Shown: positions 24,755 to 33,359, numbered from the stretch's first letter. The stretch: DNA of 39,639 nt from Streptomyces sp. man185 (GCA_002551355.1 NTHE01000068.1:1-39639), one strand, 5' to 3'. The notes: a model not told the origin generated them from the sequence alone. Program-made: numbers and translations.

Positions 24755-26953
24755 TCAGAGCAGGCGGGACGCTTCCTCGCCCGTGGCCGGATCCCGCTGA
24801 TCGGACGCGCCGACCGCGTCCGGGTCGGCCGAGGCCGCCGCCTCGTCGGACAGCTCCTGCTCACCGTCTCCGGCGCCGCTGGACGAGTCCTCCGGGTCAG
24901 GTCCGGCCGAAACCAGCGGCTGACCGGCGGACCGTTGGGCGACGCCCGCGTTGCGCGCCTCGGCCTTGGCCGCGAGAGCGTGCACGGCGGCGTTGAACTG
25001 CTCCATGGACGTCGGCTCGTCCGGGCCCAGCAGATAGCTCTTCAGCTCGTGACGGGCTTCGGCCCGGGTGTCCGCCGCGGGGTCCGCCACGGCGGCCAGC
25101 AGTTCGTCGAGCTCCCCGGCCTCGTTGGTGAGGATGACGGCTGCCCGCACCGCGGTGTTCTGCCTCCGGAACTCCTCCGCGCCCAGGGCCGCGGAGTCGG
25201 TCACGGCGTAGGGCTTGCCACTCGCGATGAAGTCGGAAACCACACTGGAAATGTCCGAAACCATCGCGTCGGCCTCGTTGAAGCAGTCGTACAGGCGAGG
25301 CTGCGCCCCGGTGACCGTACGGTGCTCCCACCAGCCGAAGGACCGCCAGTAGGCGTCGTTCCACGCGGACCGCAGGGCCGTCGTCTCGGCCTCCCGCGCG
25401 GGGTCGGCGAGCGAGATCCTCGACAGCTCGGCCGCGTCCCCGCCCGAGCGGCCGGAGGACTCCAGCTGGGCCAGACGGGCCTCGATGCGCGCCAGCTCGG
25501 TCCGGGCCCCGCGCTGTGCGGCAGCCGCGTCGGCGGCCTCGGCGGCCCAGCGCGGCTCGGCGGCGCGGCGGACGGCCGCGGCCTCCAGCATGGCGGTGAT
25601 CCTGGCGTCGACGGCCTTGGCCTTCGCGCTCCGGATACCGGTGAACGGGTGCGGCTTGTAGATGACCCGGACCGGCGGGTCCGCGGCCAGCAGCCGCCGC
25701 ACGATGTTCTCGCCGGCCAGCAGCAGCGACGTGTTGCCGGGGTTGTCGTCCCAGCCCTCCCAGGTGGGGGCGTAGAGGACGGTGGCGATGGGGTTGCGCA
25801 GGGAGCCCGTCCAGCTCTGGATGGGCTCCAGCTGCGGGCGTCCTACCTCGACGATGTCCTCGTCACGGACCCCCACATCGGCCAGCGCGTAACGGTCGCG
25901 GCCGGCCCGGCCGGCCGTCCACACCTCGTCGTACACCTTGGAGTACGGGTTCACGCTGGCGAGCTTGTCGCTGTCGCCGTGGCCGATGAAGACGTGCTTC
26001 ATGGTCGGAACGCGCAGGATGTGGATGTTCTTGCCCACGTTCGCGGGGTACAGGCAGACCCTGACCGTGGAGAGGTCCAGGTTCATCAGGTGCGTGCCCG
26101 CCGGTACGCAGATCACCGGGACCGAGGTCTCGGCGAGCTGCGGGACGAGACCGCGCTCCCGCATGATGATCAGCGGACGCCCCTCGACCCGGCTCATGGT
26201 CTCCAGCCACATGTTGCCCTGGTAGGCGGACTCGTTCGAGCCGGAGAAGTAGAACGCCACGGTCGGCTGGTACGAGCGCAGCCAGGTGTCCACGGCGGCG
26301 AGCACCTCGGGGGCCGGGGGAACCAGCCGGCTGCGCCGCGCGAAGGGGGCGAGCAGGATCAGATAGAGCAGAGCCAGCAGCAGCGTGAGGGCACAACCCG
26401 CGTACCCGATCTCGTCCACGCCCGTCCCGGCCGCGATCAGCACACCGACGACCGCGGGGATGTCCAGGTGGAGCATCTTCTCGGCGGACCGCCGCAGCAG
26501 CAGCTGCGGAGGGGCGTCGGGGATGCGAACGGCGCTCAGGTCGACGTTGCGCGTGACGACCGGCATCGTGCGGCGCAGCCGGATCAGCGTGGTGAGCGCC
26601 CCGTGCGGAGCCTGGAGCGCGTAGAAGAGAAGGAATCCGGCCACCGCCGCGTAGAAGAGCGGCTCTTCCGCGAGATCCAGCCGCGCGAGGAGCAGGATCA
26701 CCATCAACTGGCGGAGCAGAAAGCGGATCGACAGGCCGGCACGCACTTTGCCGAGCCGGTTGATCAGGTAACTCCCCCGCTGGTGCAGATACCAGTCCAC
26801 GATATACGTGGCGGCCGTGGCCGCCGCGAAGAACCAGATGTTGGGGAGAAGCGCGGCGAGCATGACACAGGGGTATCCCAACGCCATCAGCAACGCTGCC
26901 GCCAGCTCAGACCTGTTGCCCACGCGGGCCAGGCGAATAGCTGTCGAAATCAC
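24755..26953 (-). CDS. Membrane-anchored CDP-glycerol-type glycerophosphotransferase
   Basis: A 732-residue protein starting at GTG 26953. About residues 17-55, 75-115 and 163-205 are hydrophobic and give several membrane segments. The following cytoplasmic domain (about 225-640) has the fold and motifs of CDP-glycerol glycerophosphotransferases: FIGHGDSDK, YAPTWEGWDD, YKPHPFTG and SDISSVVSDFIASGKP. An Ala/Glu/Arg-rich helical insert lies between them. The last 70 residues are acidic and low-complexity. Most teichoic-acid polymerases are peripheral, so the integral membrane portion is notable. It lies between the GT2 and the CDP-polyol synthase gene and has its own terminator. A TATAGG -10-like box lies about 35 nt upstream. 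Donor (CDP-glycerol or CDP-ribitol) uncertain. Confidence 0.8.
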   Translation of the reverse strand: MISTAIRLARVGNRSELAAALLMALGYPCVMLAALLPNIWFFAAATAATYIVDWYLHQRGSYLINRLGKVRAGLSIRFLLRQLMVILLLARLDLAEEPLFYAAVAGFLLFYALQAPHGALTTLIRLRRTMPVVTRNVDLSAVRIPDAPPQLLLRRSAEKMLHLDIPAVVGVLIAAGTGVDEIGYAGCALTLLLALLYLILLAPFARRSRLVPPAPEVLAAVDTWLRSYQPTVAFYFSGSNESAYQGNMWLETMSRVEGRPLIIMRERGLVPQLAETSVPVICVPAGTHLMNLDLSTVRVCLYPANVGKNIHILRVPTMKHVFIGHGDSDKLASVNPYSKVYDEVWTAGRAGRDRYALADVGVRDEDIVEVGRPQLEPIQSWTGSLRNPIATVLYAPTWEGWDDNPGNTSLLLAGENIVRRLLAADPPVRVIYKPHPFTGIRSAKAKAVDARITAMLEAAAVRRAAEPRWAAEAADAAAAQRGARTELARIEARLAQLESSGRSGGDAAELSRISLADPAREAETTALRSAWNDAYWRSFGWWEHRTVTGAQPRLYDCFNEADAMVSDISSVVSDFIASGKPYAVTDSAALGAEEFRRQNTAVRAAVILTNEAGELDELLAAVADPAADTRAEARHELKSYLLGPDEPTSMEQFNAAVHALAAKAEARNAGVAQRSAGQPLVSAGPDPEDSSSGAGDGEQELSDEAAASADPDAVGASDQRDPATGEEASRLL

Positions 26954-27026
26954 GAAGAACCTGCTCCAGAGAGGGGTGCCGGTTAATTCACCTATAGCGG
27001 GAAATAAAAGGGTGCGTTCTCACGCA

Positions 27027-27070
27027 TTCGGGCCTCTGTGCTCACGGAAAGGTGATCACAGAGGCCCGAA
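27027..27070 (-). terminator. Terminator after the cytidylyltransferase/reductase gene
   Basis: TTCGGGCCTCTGTG (27027-27040) pairs with CACAGAGGCCCGAA (27057-27070), 14 bp, 16-nt loop, 21 nt past the stop at 27092. A small TGCG/CGCA hairpin (27013-27026) lies next to it. Confidence 0.75.
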
Positions 27071-27091
27071 AAGCTCATTTGTCAAGAATTA

Positions 27092-28591
27092 TTACACATC
27101 TGCTTGACGGTCCAGCACCGAGGCCAGAGCCTGCTCGAAGCCGGAGGACTCGGCGGCTCCGGCCGTCGGGTCCTGCTGCCGTACGTCGATGACATGACCG
27201 GTCAGCTCGGAGAGCAGGACGTCCAGCGAGGTGCGCGCCACGGCCTCCGAGGAGAGCAGCGAACCCTCGGGCTCCTGGCCGAACGCCTTGGTGCGCATCG
27301 GGGTTGCGGTGCGCTCCGGGTTCACACAGTTGACCCGGATGCCCTCGCCCGCCCACTCGTCGGCGAGCGCCTGGGTGAGGTTGACCATGGCGGCCTTGGT
27401 GGAGGAGTAGAGGCTGTACTCGGCACGGCCCCGGGTGTAGCTGCTGGAGGTGTAGAGCAGCAGCTGGCCCTGGGTCTCCGCCAGGTACTTGTACGAGGCG
27501 CGGGCGATCTGGACGGGCGCCAGGTAGTTGACGTTCAGCGCTTCCTGGATCGTCGTGTTGTCGGTCTCGGCCAGCTTGCCGATCCGCAGCACGCCCGCGG
27601 TGTTGATGACGTAGTCGATGCGACCGGTCTCGCCGTACGCCTTGGAGAGCGCGTCGTCCACGTGCTCCGGGTTCTCCACGTGCGTACCGGTGGTGGAGCG
27701 GCCGAGCGCGTAGACCTTCGCGCCGTAGCTCTCGGCCAGCGCCGCGATGTCGGCGCCGATGCCGTACGAACCGCCGAAGACGACGAGGGTCTTCCCCGTG
27801 AGGAGCTCCCGGTAGGCGGCCTCGTCGGCCTGGCGCGGGGCGGCGGTGGAGGCCAGCTGGAAGAGCTTGTCGGTGATGAAGACGTCGACCGGCTGGGTCA
27901 CCTTCATGTTGTACTCGTCGCCCGCGACCACATAGATCGGCACGTCGGGGAGGTACTTGAGGACGACCGAACAGTCGTCGGTGGCCTGGAAGTTGGGGTC
28001 CCCCGCCGCGACCTCGTACGCCCTGCGGATCGTGGAGAGCTTGAAGGCCTGCGGCGTCTGACCGCGGCGCAGCCGGGAGCGGTCGGGCACGTCGGTGATG
28101 AACTCGCCGTCCTCGCCGTGCGTACGGGTCACGATGATCGTGTCCGCGGACGGGATGGCGACGTCGACGGCCTGGTAGCGGTCCAGCGCGTCGACACAGT
28201 CCGCGATCACACGCTGTGACAGCAGGGGGCGGACCGCGTCATGGAAGAGGACGTTGCGGTCCTCGCCCTCGGCGAGGCCCTCGCCGAGGGCCGCGATGGC
28301 GCGCTCGGTGGTCTCGTTGCGGGTGGTGCCGCCCTCGATGATCCGCGTGACCTTGGACAGTCCGGCCTTCGCGACGATCTTCTCGACGTCGGGGACGAAC
28401 CCGGGCGCCATCAGCACGATGACGTCGTCGATGCCCTCGGCGTTCTGGAAGATGGTCAGCGTGTGCTCGATGACGGCCTTGCCGGCGATCTTCAGCAACT
28501 GCTTGGGGATCGACAGGCCGACGCGCTGGCCGGTCCCACCGGCGAGCACGACCGCTGTGGTCCGGGGCTTGGCTTCATGCGGCACAGACAC
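27092..28591 (-). CDS. Bifunctional IspD-like cytidylyltransferase / SDR reductase (CDP-ribitol-type synthase)
   Basis: A 499-residue fusion. Residues 1-235 are an IspD/TarI-type nucleotidyltransferase with AGGTGQRVG (17-25), Lys30 and TPQAF. Residues about 265-480 are a short-chain dehydrogenase with GGSYGIG (273-279) and Y395-x3-K399. This domain order matches Haemophilus Bcs1/Acs1, which reduces ribulose 5-phosphate to ribitol 5-phosphate and activates it with CTP to CDP-ribitol. It is not the isoprenoid IspD, judging by fusion and context. GTG 28591 follows AGGTAGG. It stands alone between two terminators, upstream of two CDP-polyol-type transferases. It uses a TAA stop, rare in such genomes. 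CDP-ribitol is the predicted product; another CDP-polyol is possible. Confidence 0.85.
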   Translation of the reverse strand: MSVPHEAKPRTTAVVLAGGTGQRVGLSIPKQLLKIAGKAVIEHTLTIFQNAEGIDDVIVLMAPGFVPDVEKIVAKAGLSKVTRIIEGGTTRNETTERAIAALGEGLAEGEDRNVLFHDAVRPLLSQRVIADCVDALDRYQAVDVAIPSADTIIVTRTHGEDGEFITDVPDRSRLRRGQTPQAFKLSTIRRAYEVAAGDPNFQATDDCSVVLKYLPDVPIYVVAGDEYNMKVTQPVDVFITDKLFQLASTAAPRQADEAAYRELLTGKTLVVFGGSYGIGADIAALAESYGAKVYALGRSTTGTHVENPEHVDDALSKAYGETGRIDYVINTAGVLRIGKLAETDNTTIQEALNVNYLAPVQIARASYKYLAETQGQLLLYTSSSYTRGRAEYSLYSSTKAAMVNLTQALADEWAGEGIRVNCVNPERTATPMRTKAFGQEPEGSLLSSEAVARTSLDVLLSELTGHVIDVRQQDPTAGAAESSGFEQALASVLDRQADV

Positions 28592-28611
28592 AGACGACCT
28601 ACCTTGCTATG

Positions 28612-28908
28612 ACAGGGGGAACAGTGTGATGGTCGCACTCTCCGTGACCGTCTCGCAAGGTGGACGTCGTCCGTCCCTCGCCCCGCGGATGCCCGCAGTT
28701 CACCCTCTGGCCAGGGAAGTTGGGCGATACCGAGGTGTTGCTCGGGGTGACCGACCCCACAGATGTGTTGCGCAATCGGCACATGAGCAGCGCGCACACC
28801 CGGTGTGACCGGCGAAAACCGCCGACGCCCGGCCCCGAGGCTACCGGACGGCCCGCCTCCGGAGAGACGGGCCGTGGGCCACGGGCGAGGGGACGCCCCC
28901 GTTCGGAA
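28612..28908. other. Intergenic region upstream of the CDP-polyol synthase
   Basis: About 300 nt without a convincing gene. It must contain the promoter of the minus-strand synthase gene, but I see no clear -35/-10 pair. A modest stem ACGGCCCG/CGGGCCGT (28848-28855 with 28868-28875) may aid termination of obg transcripts. Confidence 0.3.
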
Positions 28909-28926
28909 GGAGGCGAACTCGCCTCC
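28909..28926 (-). terminator. Terminator after obg
   Basis: GGAGGCGA (28909-28916) and TCGCCTCC (28919-28926) form a compact 8-bp hairpin beginning 8 nt past the obg stop; on the minus strand TTCC follows. Confidence 0.55.
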
Positions 28927-28934
28927 GGGAAGCC

Positions 28935-30371
28935 CTAGAAGGGGTCGAACTCGTCGTACTCCTTCTCCGCGTCGTCGCGTTCGGCGTCGCGGTCACGGCG
29001 GCGCTGCGCGGCGGGGCGCGGCTCCTCCAGGCGGTGGTCCTCGCCGCGGCGGCCGAGCATCTCGGCGCCGGCGCTCACGGTCGGCTCCCAGTCGAAGACG
29101 ACCGCGTTCTCCTCGGGGCCGATCGCGACGCCGTCACCGGCCCGGGCGCCCGCCTTCATCAGGGAGTCCTCGACGCCGAGGCGGTTGAGCCGGTCGGCGA
29201 GGTAGCCGACGGCCTCGTCGTTGTTGAAATCGGTCTGGCGCACCCAGCGCTCGGGCTTCTCGCCGCGCACCCGGTAGATGCCCTCGTCGTCCAGGGTGAC
29301 GGTGAAGCCCGCGTCGTCGACGGCCTTGGGGCGGATGACGATGCGGGTCGCCTCCTCCTTCGGCTTGGCGGCGCGCGCCTCGGCGATGATCCCGGCCAGC
29401 GCGTAGGACAGCTCGTTGAGGCCCTTGTGCGCGATGGCGGAGACCTCGAAGACGCGGTAGCCGCGGGCCTCCAGGTCGGGGCGGATCATGTCGGCGAGGT
29501 CCTGGCCGTCCGGGATGTCGACCTTGTTGAGGGCGACGATGCGGGGCCGGTCCTCCAGGCCGCCGTACTGACGCAGCTCCTCCTCGATGATGTCGAGGTC
29601 GGAGACGGGGTCGCGGTCGGACTCCAGGGTCGCGGTGTCCAGGACGTGCACGAGCACCGAGCAGCGCTCGACGTGCCGCAGGAACTCCAGGCCGAGGCCC
29701 CTGCCCTGGCTGGCGCCGGGGATGAGCCCGGGGACGTCCGCGATGGTGTAGACGGTCGAACCGGCGGTGACGACGCCGAGGTTCGGTACGAGGGTGGTGA
29801 ACGGGTAGTCCGCGATCTTCGGCTTGGCCGCGGAGAGCACCGAGATCAGCGAGGACTTGCCCGCGCTCGGGTAGCCCACGAGGGCCACGTCGGCGACGGT
29901 CTTGAGCTCCAGGACGATGTCCCGGCTCTCGCCCGGCTCGCCGAGCAGCGCGAAGCCCGGGGCCTTGCGGCGGGCCGAGGCCAGCGCCGCGTTGCCGAGG
30001 CCGCCGCGGCCGCCCTGACCGGCCACGAAGGTGGTGCCCTGGCCGACGAGGTCGGCGAGCACGTTCCCGGCCTTGTCGAGGACCACGGTGCCGTCGGGGA
30101 CGGGCAGGACCAGGTCCTGGCCGTCCTTGCCGGAGCGGTTGTCGCCGGCGCCGGGCTGGCCGTTGGTGGCCTTGCGGTGGGGGCTGTGGTGGTAGTCGAG
30201 CAGCGTGGTCACGGACTGCTCGACGACGAGGATCACATCGCCGCCGCGTCCGCCGTTGCCCCCGTCGGGGCCTCCCAGCGGCTTGAACTTCTCACGGTGG
30301 ACGGAGGCGCAGCCGTGGCCTCCGTTACCCGCGGCGGCATGCAGCTCGACGCGGTCCACGAAGGTGGTCAT
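28935..30371 (-). CDS. obg: Obg/CgtA GTPase
   Basis: A 478-residue GTPase that binds the 50S subunit and acts in ribosome assembly and stringent and developmental control; in Streptomyces it influences aerial mycelium onset. The glycine-rich Obg fold fills residues 1-158 (GGPDGGNGGRGGD at about 33-45). The G domain begins with the P-loop GYPSAGKSS (166-174), then DVPGLIPGAS and NKVD. The OCT domain lies at about 340-425, followed by a charged Arg/Asp/Glu tail. ATG 30371 behind GGAGG gives the family N-terminus MTTFVDRVEL; the frame's upstream extension is spurious. Order rplU-rpmA-obg is standard. Confidence 0.97.
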   Translation of the reverse strand: MTTFVDRVELHAAAGNGGHGCASVHREKFKPLGGPDGGNGGRGGDVILVVEQSVTTLLDYHHSPHRKATNGQPGAGDNRSGKDGQDLVLPVPDGTVVLDKAGNVLADLVGQGTTFVAGQGGRGGLGNAALASARRKAPGFALLGEPGESRDIVLELKTVADVALVGYPSAGKSSLISVLSAAKPKIADYPFTTLVPNLGVVTAGSTVYTIADVPGLIPGASQGRGLGLEFLRHVERCSVLVHVLDTATLESDRDPVSDLDIIEEELRQYGGLEDRPRIVALNKVDIPDGQDLADMIRPDLEARGYRVFEVSAIAHKGLNELSYALAGIIAEARAAKPKEEATRIVIRPKAVDDAGFTVTLDDEGIYRVRGEKPERWVRQTDFNNDEAVGYLADRLNRLGVEDSLMKAGARAGDGVAIGPEENAVVFDWEPTVSAGAEMLGRRGEDHRLEEPRPAAQRRRDRDAERDDAEKEYDEFDPF

Positions 30372-30426
30372 GGTTGGTGCCTCCAGGTACAGCGGGGAAA
30401 TACGGAATTGTCTCTGTCGTAACACG

Positions 30427-30479
30427 CCGAGGGCGGACCCGCTTCCCCGTTCGCCGGGAAAGCTGAGATCCGCCCTCGG
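30427..30479 (-). terminator. Terminator between rpmA and obg
   Basis: CCGAGGGCGGA (30427-30437) pairs with TCCGCCCTCGG (30469-30479), 11 bp with a long loop, 37 nt after the rpmA stop. It probably lowers obg transcription relative to the ribosomal genes. Confidence 0.6.
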
Positions 30480-30516
30480 AAGGTGCTGTGTGTCGTTCTG
30501 CGCGCGCTGAGAAGGA

Positions 30517-30774
30517 TCAGACGGCGAGCGGAACGATGTTCACGACCTTGCGGCCGCGGTGCGTGCCGAACTCCACCGCACCGGCGGTCAGCGCGAACAG
30601 CGTGTCGTCGCCGCCACGGCCGACGCCCGAGCCGGGGTGGAAGTGGGTGCCGCGCTGGCGGACCAGGATCTCACCGGCGTTGACGGCCTGACCGCCGAAG
30701 CGCTTCACGCCGAGCCGCTGAGCATTGGAGTCGCGCCCGTTCCGAGTGGACGATGCGCCCTTCTTGTGTGCCAT
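30517..30774 (-). CDS. rpmA: 50S ribosomal protein L27
   Basis: An 85-residue basic protein of the large subunit that reaches toward the peptidyl-transferase centre. It begins MAHKKGASSTRNGRDS and has the family motif GQAVNAGEILVRQRGT. There is no Firmicutes-type cleaved N-terminal extension. It starts 14 nt after rplU and is cotranscribed with it; a hairpin separates it from obg. Confidence 0.98.
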   Translation of the reverse strand: MAHKKGASSTRNGRDSNAQRLGVKRFGGQAVNAGEILVRQRGTHFHPGSGVGRGGDDTLFALTAGAVEFGTHRGRKVVNIVPLAV

Positions 30775-30788
30775 GTGTTCTCAGTCCC

Positions 30789-31109
30789 TTACTTCGCAGC
30801 CGCGGGGATACCGGTGACCTTGATCGCCGTGTACTGCTGGCGGTGACCCTGGCGACGGCGGTAGCCGGTCTTGTTCTTGTAGCGAAGGATGTCGATCTTC
30901 GCGCCCTTGTGGTGGTCCACGATCTCGGCCGTGACCTTGATGCCGTCCAGCACCCACGGGTCGCTGGTGACCGCGTCACCGTCGACAACGAGCAGGGTCG
31001 AGAGCTCGACCGTGTCGCCAACCTTGGCAGTGGAAATCTTGTCAACCTCAACGATGTCGCCGACAGCAACCTTGTGCTGGCGACCACCGCTGCGCACGAT
31101 GGCGTACAC
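30789..31109 (-). CDS. rplU: 50S ribosomal protein L21
   Basis: A 106-residue large-subunit protein that binds 23S rRNA. GTG 31109 gives VYAIVRSGGRQHKV, the standard N-terminus, and the C-terminus has KNKTGYRRRQGHRQ. The frame is open upstream, but that part is leader sequence. A structured 5' leader and a TTGACC -35-like box (31279-31284) lie upstream. It is the first gene of rplU-rpmA-obg. Confidence 0.98.
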   Translation of the reverse strand: MYAIVRSGGRQHKVAVGDIVEVDKISTAKVGDTVELSTLLVVDGDAVTSDPWVLDGIKVTAEIVDHHKGAKIDILRYKNKTGYRRRQGHRQQYTAIKVTGIPAAAK

Positions 31110-31149
31110 GCGGATCTCTCTCTCGCTCGGAACGGATCCCCTGATGCCA

Positions 31150-31197
31150 GCCGCTCGCACGGGCCGAGGCCCGGGGCGACCCGGAAGGATGAGCGGC
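31150..31197 (-). promoter_or_regulatory. Structured 5' leader of rplU
   Basis: GCCGCTC (31150-31156) pairs with GAGCGGC (31191-31197), enclosing CGGGCC-GA-GGCCCG (31160-31173), 41 nt upstream of rplU. A nested stem in the long L21 leader could be an autoregulatory site, as L21 leaders are in other phyla, but no consensus was recognised. Confidence 0.35.
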
Positions 31198-31454
31198 CTC
31201 TCCTGGCGGACGGCGCGAACACCGACCGTGACCGGGAGGGATGTGCTCAGGGGCAGGTGCGTAAGGAAACACACCGAGGGTCAAGGTTACGGGGCGGGGG
31301 TGTGGGGGTCAAACCGGCCCCGGGCCGTCCGATACACCGCCTGCGCCGGGATCCGGCACACCGACATCTTCGACGGTGGAGCCGCCCTTACCGGCCCGAA
31401 CGGCATGGAAACGCTTAAGTTTCGCGTAGAACCCCTCTCCGGAAGGCGTCGAAC
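31198..31454. other. Divergent promoter region, rplU versus acetyltransferase
   Basis: No gene is seen in these 257 nt. For rplU, TTGACC (31279-31284, minus) is a good -35, but the -10 is unclear. For the plus-strand acetyltransferase, TAGAAC (31427-31432) resembles a -10, 23 nt ahead of its GTG. GAAAC-N6-GTTTC around CTTAAG, just upstream, is an AT-richer repeat that could be an operator. Confidence 0.3.
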
Positions 31455-32057
31455 GTGGACTACCGAGTGCAGCCGACCGCCCAGGTCGACGAGACGGCCG
31501 TCATCGGAGCGGGCAGCAGCGTCTGGGAGCTGGCCCAGATCCGTGAAGGGGCGCGGCTCGGCGAGGACTGCGTGGTCGGCCGGGGAGCCTACGTCGGCGC
31601 CGGCGTGCGCATCGGCGACAACGTGAAGCTGCAGAACTTCGCCCTCGTCTACGAGCCGGCCGAGCTGGCGGACGGGGTCTTCGTGGGCCCGGCCGTGGTG
31701 CTCACCAACGACCGCAACCCGCGGTCGGTCGATCCCGACGGCCGGCAGCGACGCGGCGGCGACTGGGAACCGGTGGGGGTCACTGTCGCGGAGGGCGCGT
31801 CGCTCGGGGCGCGGGCGGTCTGTGTCGCCCCGGCCCGGATCGGCCGGTGGGCGATGGTCGCGGCCGGCGCCGTCGTGACCAAGGACGTCCCGGACTTCGC
31901 CCTGGTGGCGGGTGTGCCGGCCCGCCCCATCGGCTGGGTCGGGCGGGCCGGCGTACGGCTGGTTCCCCGGGAGGGCGCCCCCGGGGAGTGGGAGTGCCCG
32001 GCCACCGGAGCGCGGTACAGGCTGACGGACGGGGTCCTCACCGAGCACGCGGGGTGA
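31455..32057 (+). CDS. Hexapeptide-repeat N-acetyltransferase (WbpD/WlbB-like)
   Basis: A 200-residue left-handed beta-helix protein: repeated hexapeptides such as VIGAGS, RLGEDC, VVGRGA and RIGDNV form coils, with the usual end VTKDVPDFALVAGVPARPIG. The likeness is to WbpD/WlbB, which acetylate the 3-amino group of UDP-2-acetamido-3-amino-2,3-dideoxy-glucuronate. GTG 31455 follows GGAAGG at 8 nt. It is the only plus-strand gene of the sugar locus and ends 18 nt before the convergent dehydrogenase, with no terminator between. A C-terminal extension (WECPATGARYRL) is typical of this subgroup. The exact substrate rests on the company of matching enzymes. Confidence 0.85.
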   Translation: MDYRVQPTAQVDETAVIGAGSSVWELAQIREGARLGEDCVVGRGAYVGAGVRIGDNVKLQNFALVYEPAELADGVFVGPAVVLTNDRNPRSVDPDGRQRRGGDWEPVGVTVAEGASLGARAVCVAPARIGRWAMVAAGAVVTKDVPDFALVAGVPARPIGWVGRAGVRLVPREGAPGEWECPATGARYRLTDGVLTEHAG

Positions 32058-32075
32058 GGACCGGGCGCCACCGGC

Positions 32076-33359
32076 TCACCCGCCGATGACGATCCGCCGC
32101 ACCCCCGGCCAGCGGGCCGGGTCGGTGGTCCGGCGTCCGTCGACCAGGACGCGCACGTCCGGCAGGGCGTCCGCGGACAGCTCGCGGTACTCGGGGTGAT
32201 CGGCCTGGACGAGGGCCGCGGTGACGGCCTGCCCGTCGTGCGGGACCAGCCCCAGGCCCCGCAGCTCGTCGGGACCGTACAGCGGGTCGGAGACGAACGG
32301 CACGGCACCGCGCGCCCGCAGGGCCTCGACCACGCCGAAGACGCCCGAGAACGCGGTCTCCTTGACGCCGCCGCGGTAGGCGGCGCCCAGGACCAGCACC
32401 CCGACGCCGTTCAGGTCGCCGTAGGCGGCCGCCAGCAGGTCGACGGCGTACGCGGGCATGGCGGCGTTGGCCGCCCGGGCGGCGCGGACCACCGTCGCCT
32501 CCGGGTCGTTCCACAGGTACATCTGCGGGTAGACCGGGATGCAGTGCCCGCCGACGGCGATGCCCGGCCGGTGGATGTGGCTGTAGGGCTGGCTGTTGCA
32601 CGCTTCGATGACCTGCTCGACGTCGATGTCGCTGCGGTCGGCGAAGCGGGCGAACTGATTGGCCAGCGCGATGTTGACGTCCCGGTAGGTCGTCTCGGCG
32701 AGCTTGGCCAGTTCGGAGGCCTCCGAGGCGCCCAGGTCCCAGACGCCGTTGGGGCGGGGCAGGTCGTCGCGGTCGTCGAAGTCGAGCACGGACGCGTAGA
32801 AGGCGACTCCGCGCCGCGTGGACTCCGGGTCGATGCCGCCGACCAGCTTGGGATAGCGGCGCAGATCGGCGAAGACCCGGCCGGTGAGGACCCGCTCCGG
32901 CGAGAAGACCAGGGAGAAGTCCGCACCGGCGCTCAGCCCGGAGCCCTCGGCCAGCATCGGCGCCCAGCGGGTGCGGGTGGTGCCCACGGGCAGGGTGGTC
33001 TCGTAGCTGACCAGGGCGCCGGGCCGCAGCCCGGCGGCGACGGACTTGGTGGCGGCGTCCATCCAGCCGAAGTCGGGGACGCCCTCGGCGTCCACGAAGA
33101 GCGGGACGACGATCACGACGGCGTCGGACGCGGCGACCGCGGCCGTGGTGTCCGTGGTGGCGGAGAGCCGGCCCGACCCGACCGCCTCCCGCAGCCGCTC
33201 GCCCAGCCCTTCCTCGCCGGGGAAGGGCTCGGTGGCCGCGTTCACGAGGGCGACGACCCTCTCGTCGGTGTCCGCGCCGATCACCGTGTGGCCCTTGGCG
33301 GCGAACTGCACGGCGAGCGGGAGCCCGATCTTGCCCAGGGCGACCACACAGATATTCAT
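32076..33359 (-). CDS. Nucleotide-sugar 6-dehydrogenase (WbpA/UDP-GlcNAc dehydrogenase type)
   Basis: A 427-residue UDP-sugar dehydrogenase that oxidises C6 of a UDP-HexNAc to the uronic acid using two NAD+. The NAD-binding N-terminus is VVALGKIGLPLA, the substrate-binding segment includes SPERVLTG, and the catalytic cysteine is Cys273 in GGHCIPVYP. ATG 33359 overlaps the upstream GT2 stop by 4 nt (ATGA). Length and domain order are complete. UDP-GlcNAc is the expected substrate because WbpB-, WbpE- and WbpD-like enzymes are encoded alongside; UDP-ManNAc or UDP-glucose cannot be excluded by sequence alone. Confidence 0.88.
   Translation of the reverse strand: MNICVVALGKIGLPLAVQFAAKGHTVIGADTDERVVALVNAATEPFPGEEGLGERLREAVGSGRLSATTDTTAAVAASDAVVIVVPLFVDAEGVPDFGWMDAATKSVAAGLRPGALVSYETTLPVGTTRTRWAPMLAEGSGLSAGADFSLVFSPERVLTGRVFADLRRYPKLVGGIDPESTRRGVAFYASVLDFDDRDDLPRPNGVWDLGASEASELAKLAETTYRDVNIALANQFARFADRSDIDVEQVIEACNSQPYSHIHRPGIAVGGHCIPVYPQMYLWNDPEATVVRAARAANAAMPAYAVDLLAAAYGDLNGVGVLVLGAAYRGGVKETAFSGVFGVVEALRARGAVPFVSDPLYGPDELRGLGLVPHDGQAVTAALVQADHPEYRELSADALPDVRVLVDGRRTTDPARWPGVRRIVIGG

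Noticed and set aside
20236..26986. Plus-strand open frames of about 990 and 1230 codons across the wall-polymer locus
   Set aside because: Same cause. They mirror codon positions of clear minus-strand enzymes, have no ribosome-binding site or recognisable domain, and are repetitive in composition.
27070..27090. TTGACA on the minus strand as a promoter
   Set aside because: It lies directly after the stop codon of the synthase gene and before its terminator hairpin, with no -10 at suitable spacing.
27092..28591. Isoprenoid IspD (MEP pathway)
   Set aside because: Fusion to an SDR domain and location in a wall-polymer locus fit a CDP-ribitol-type synthase better.
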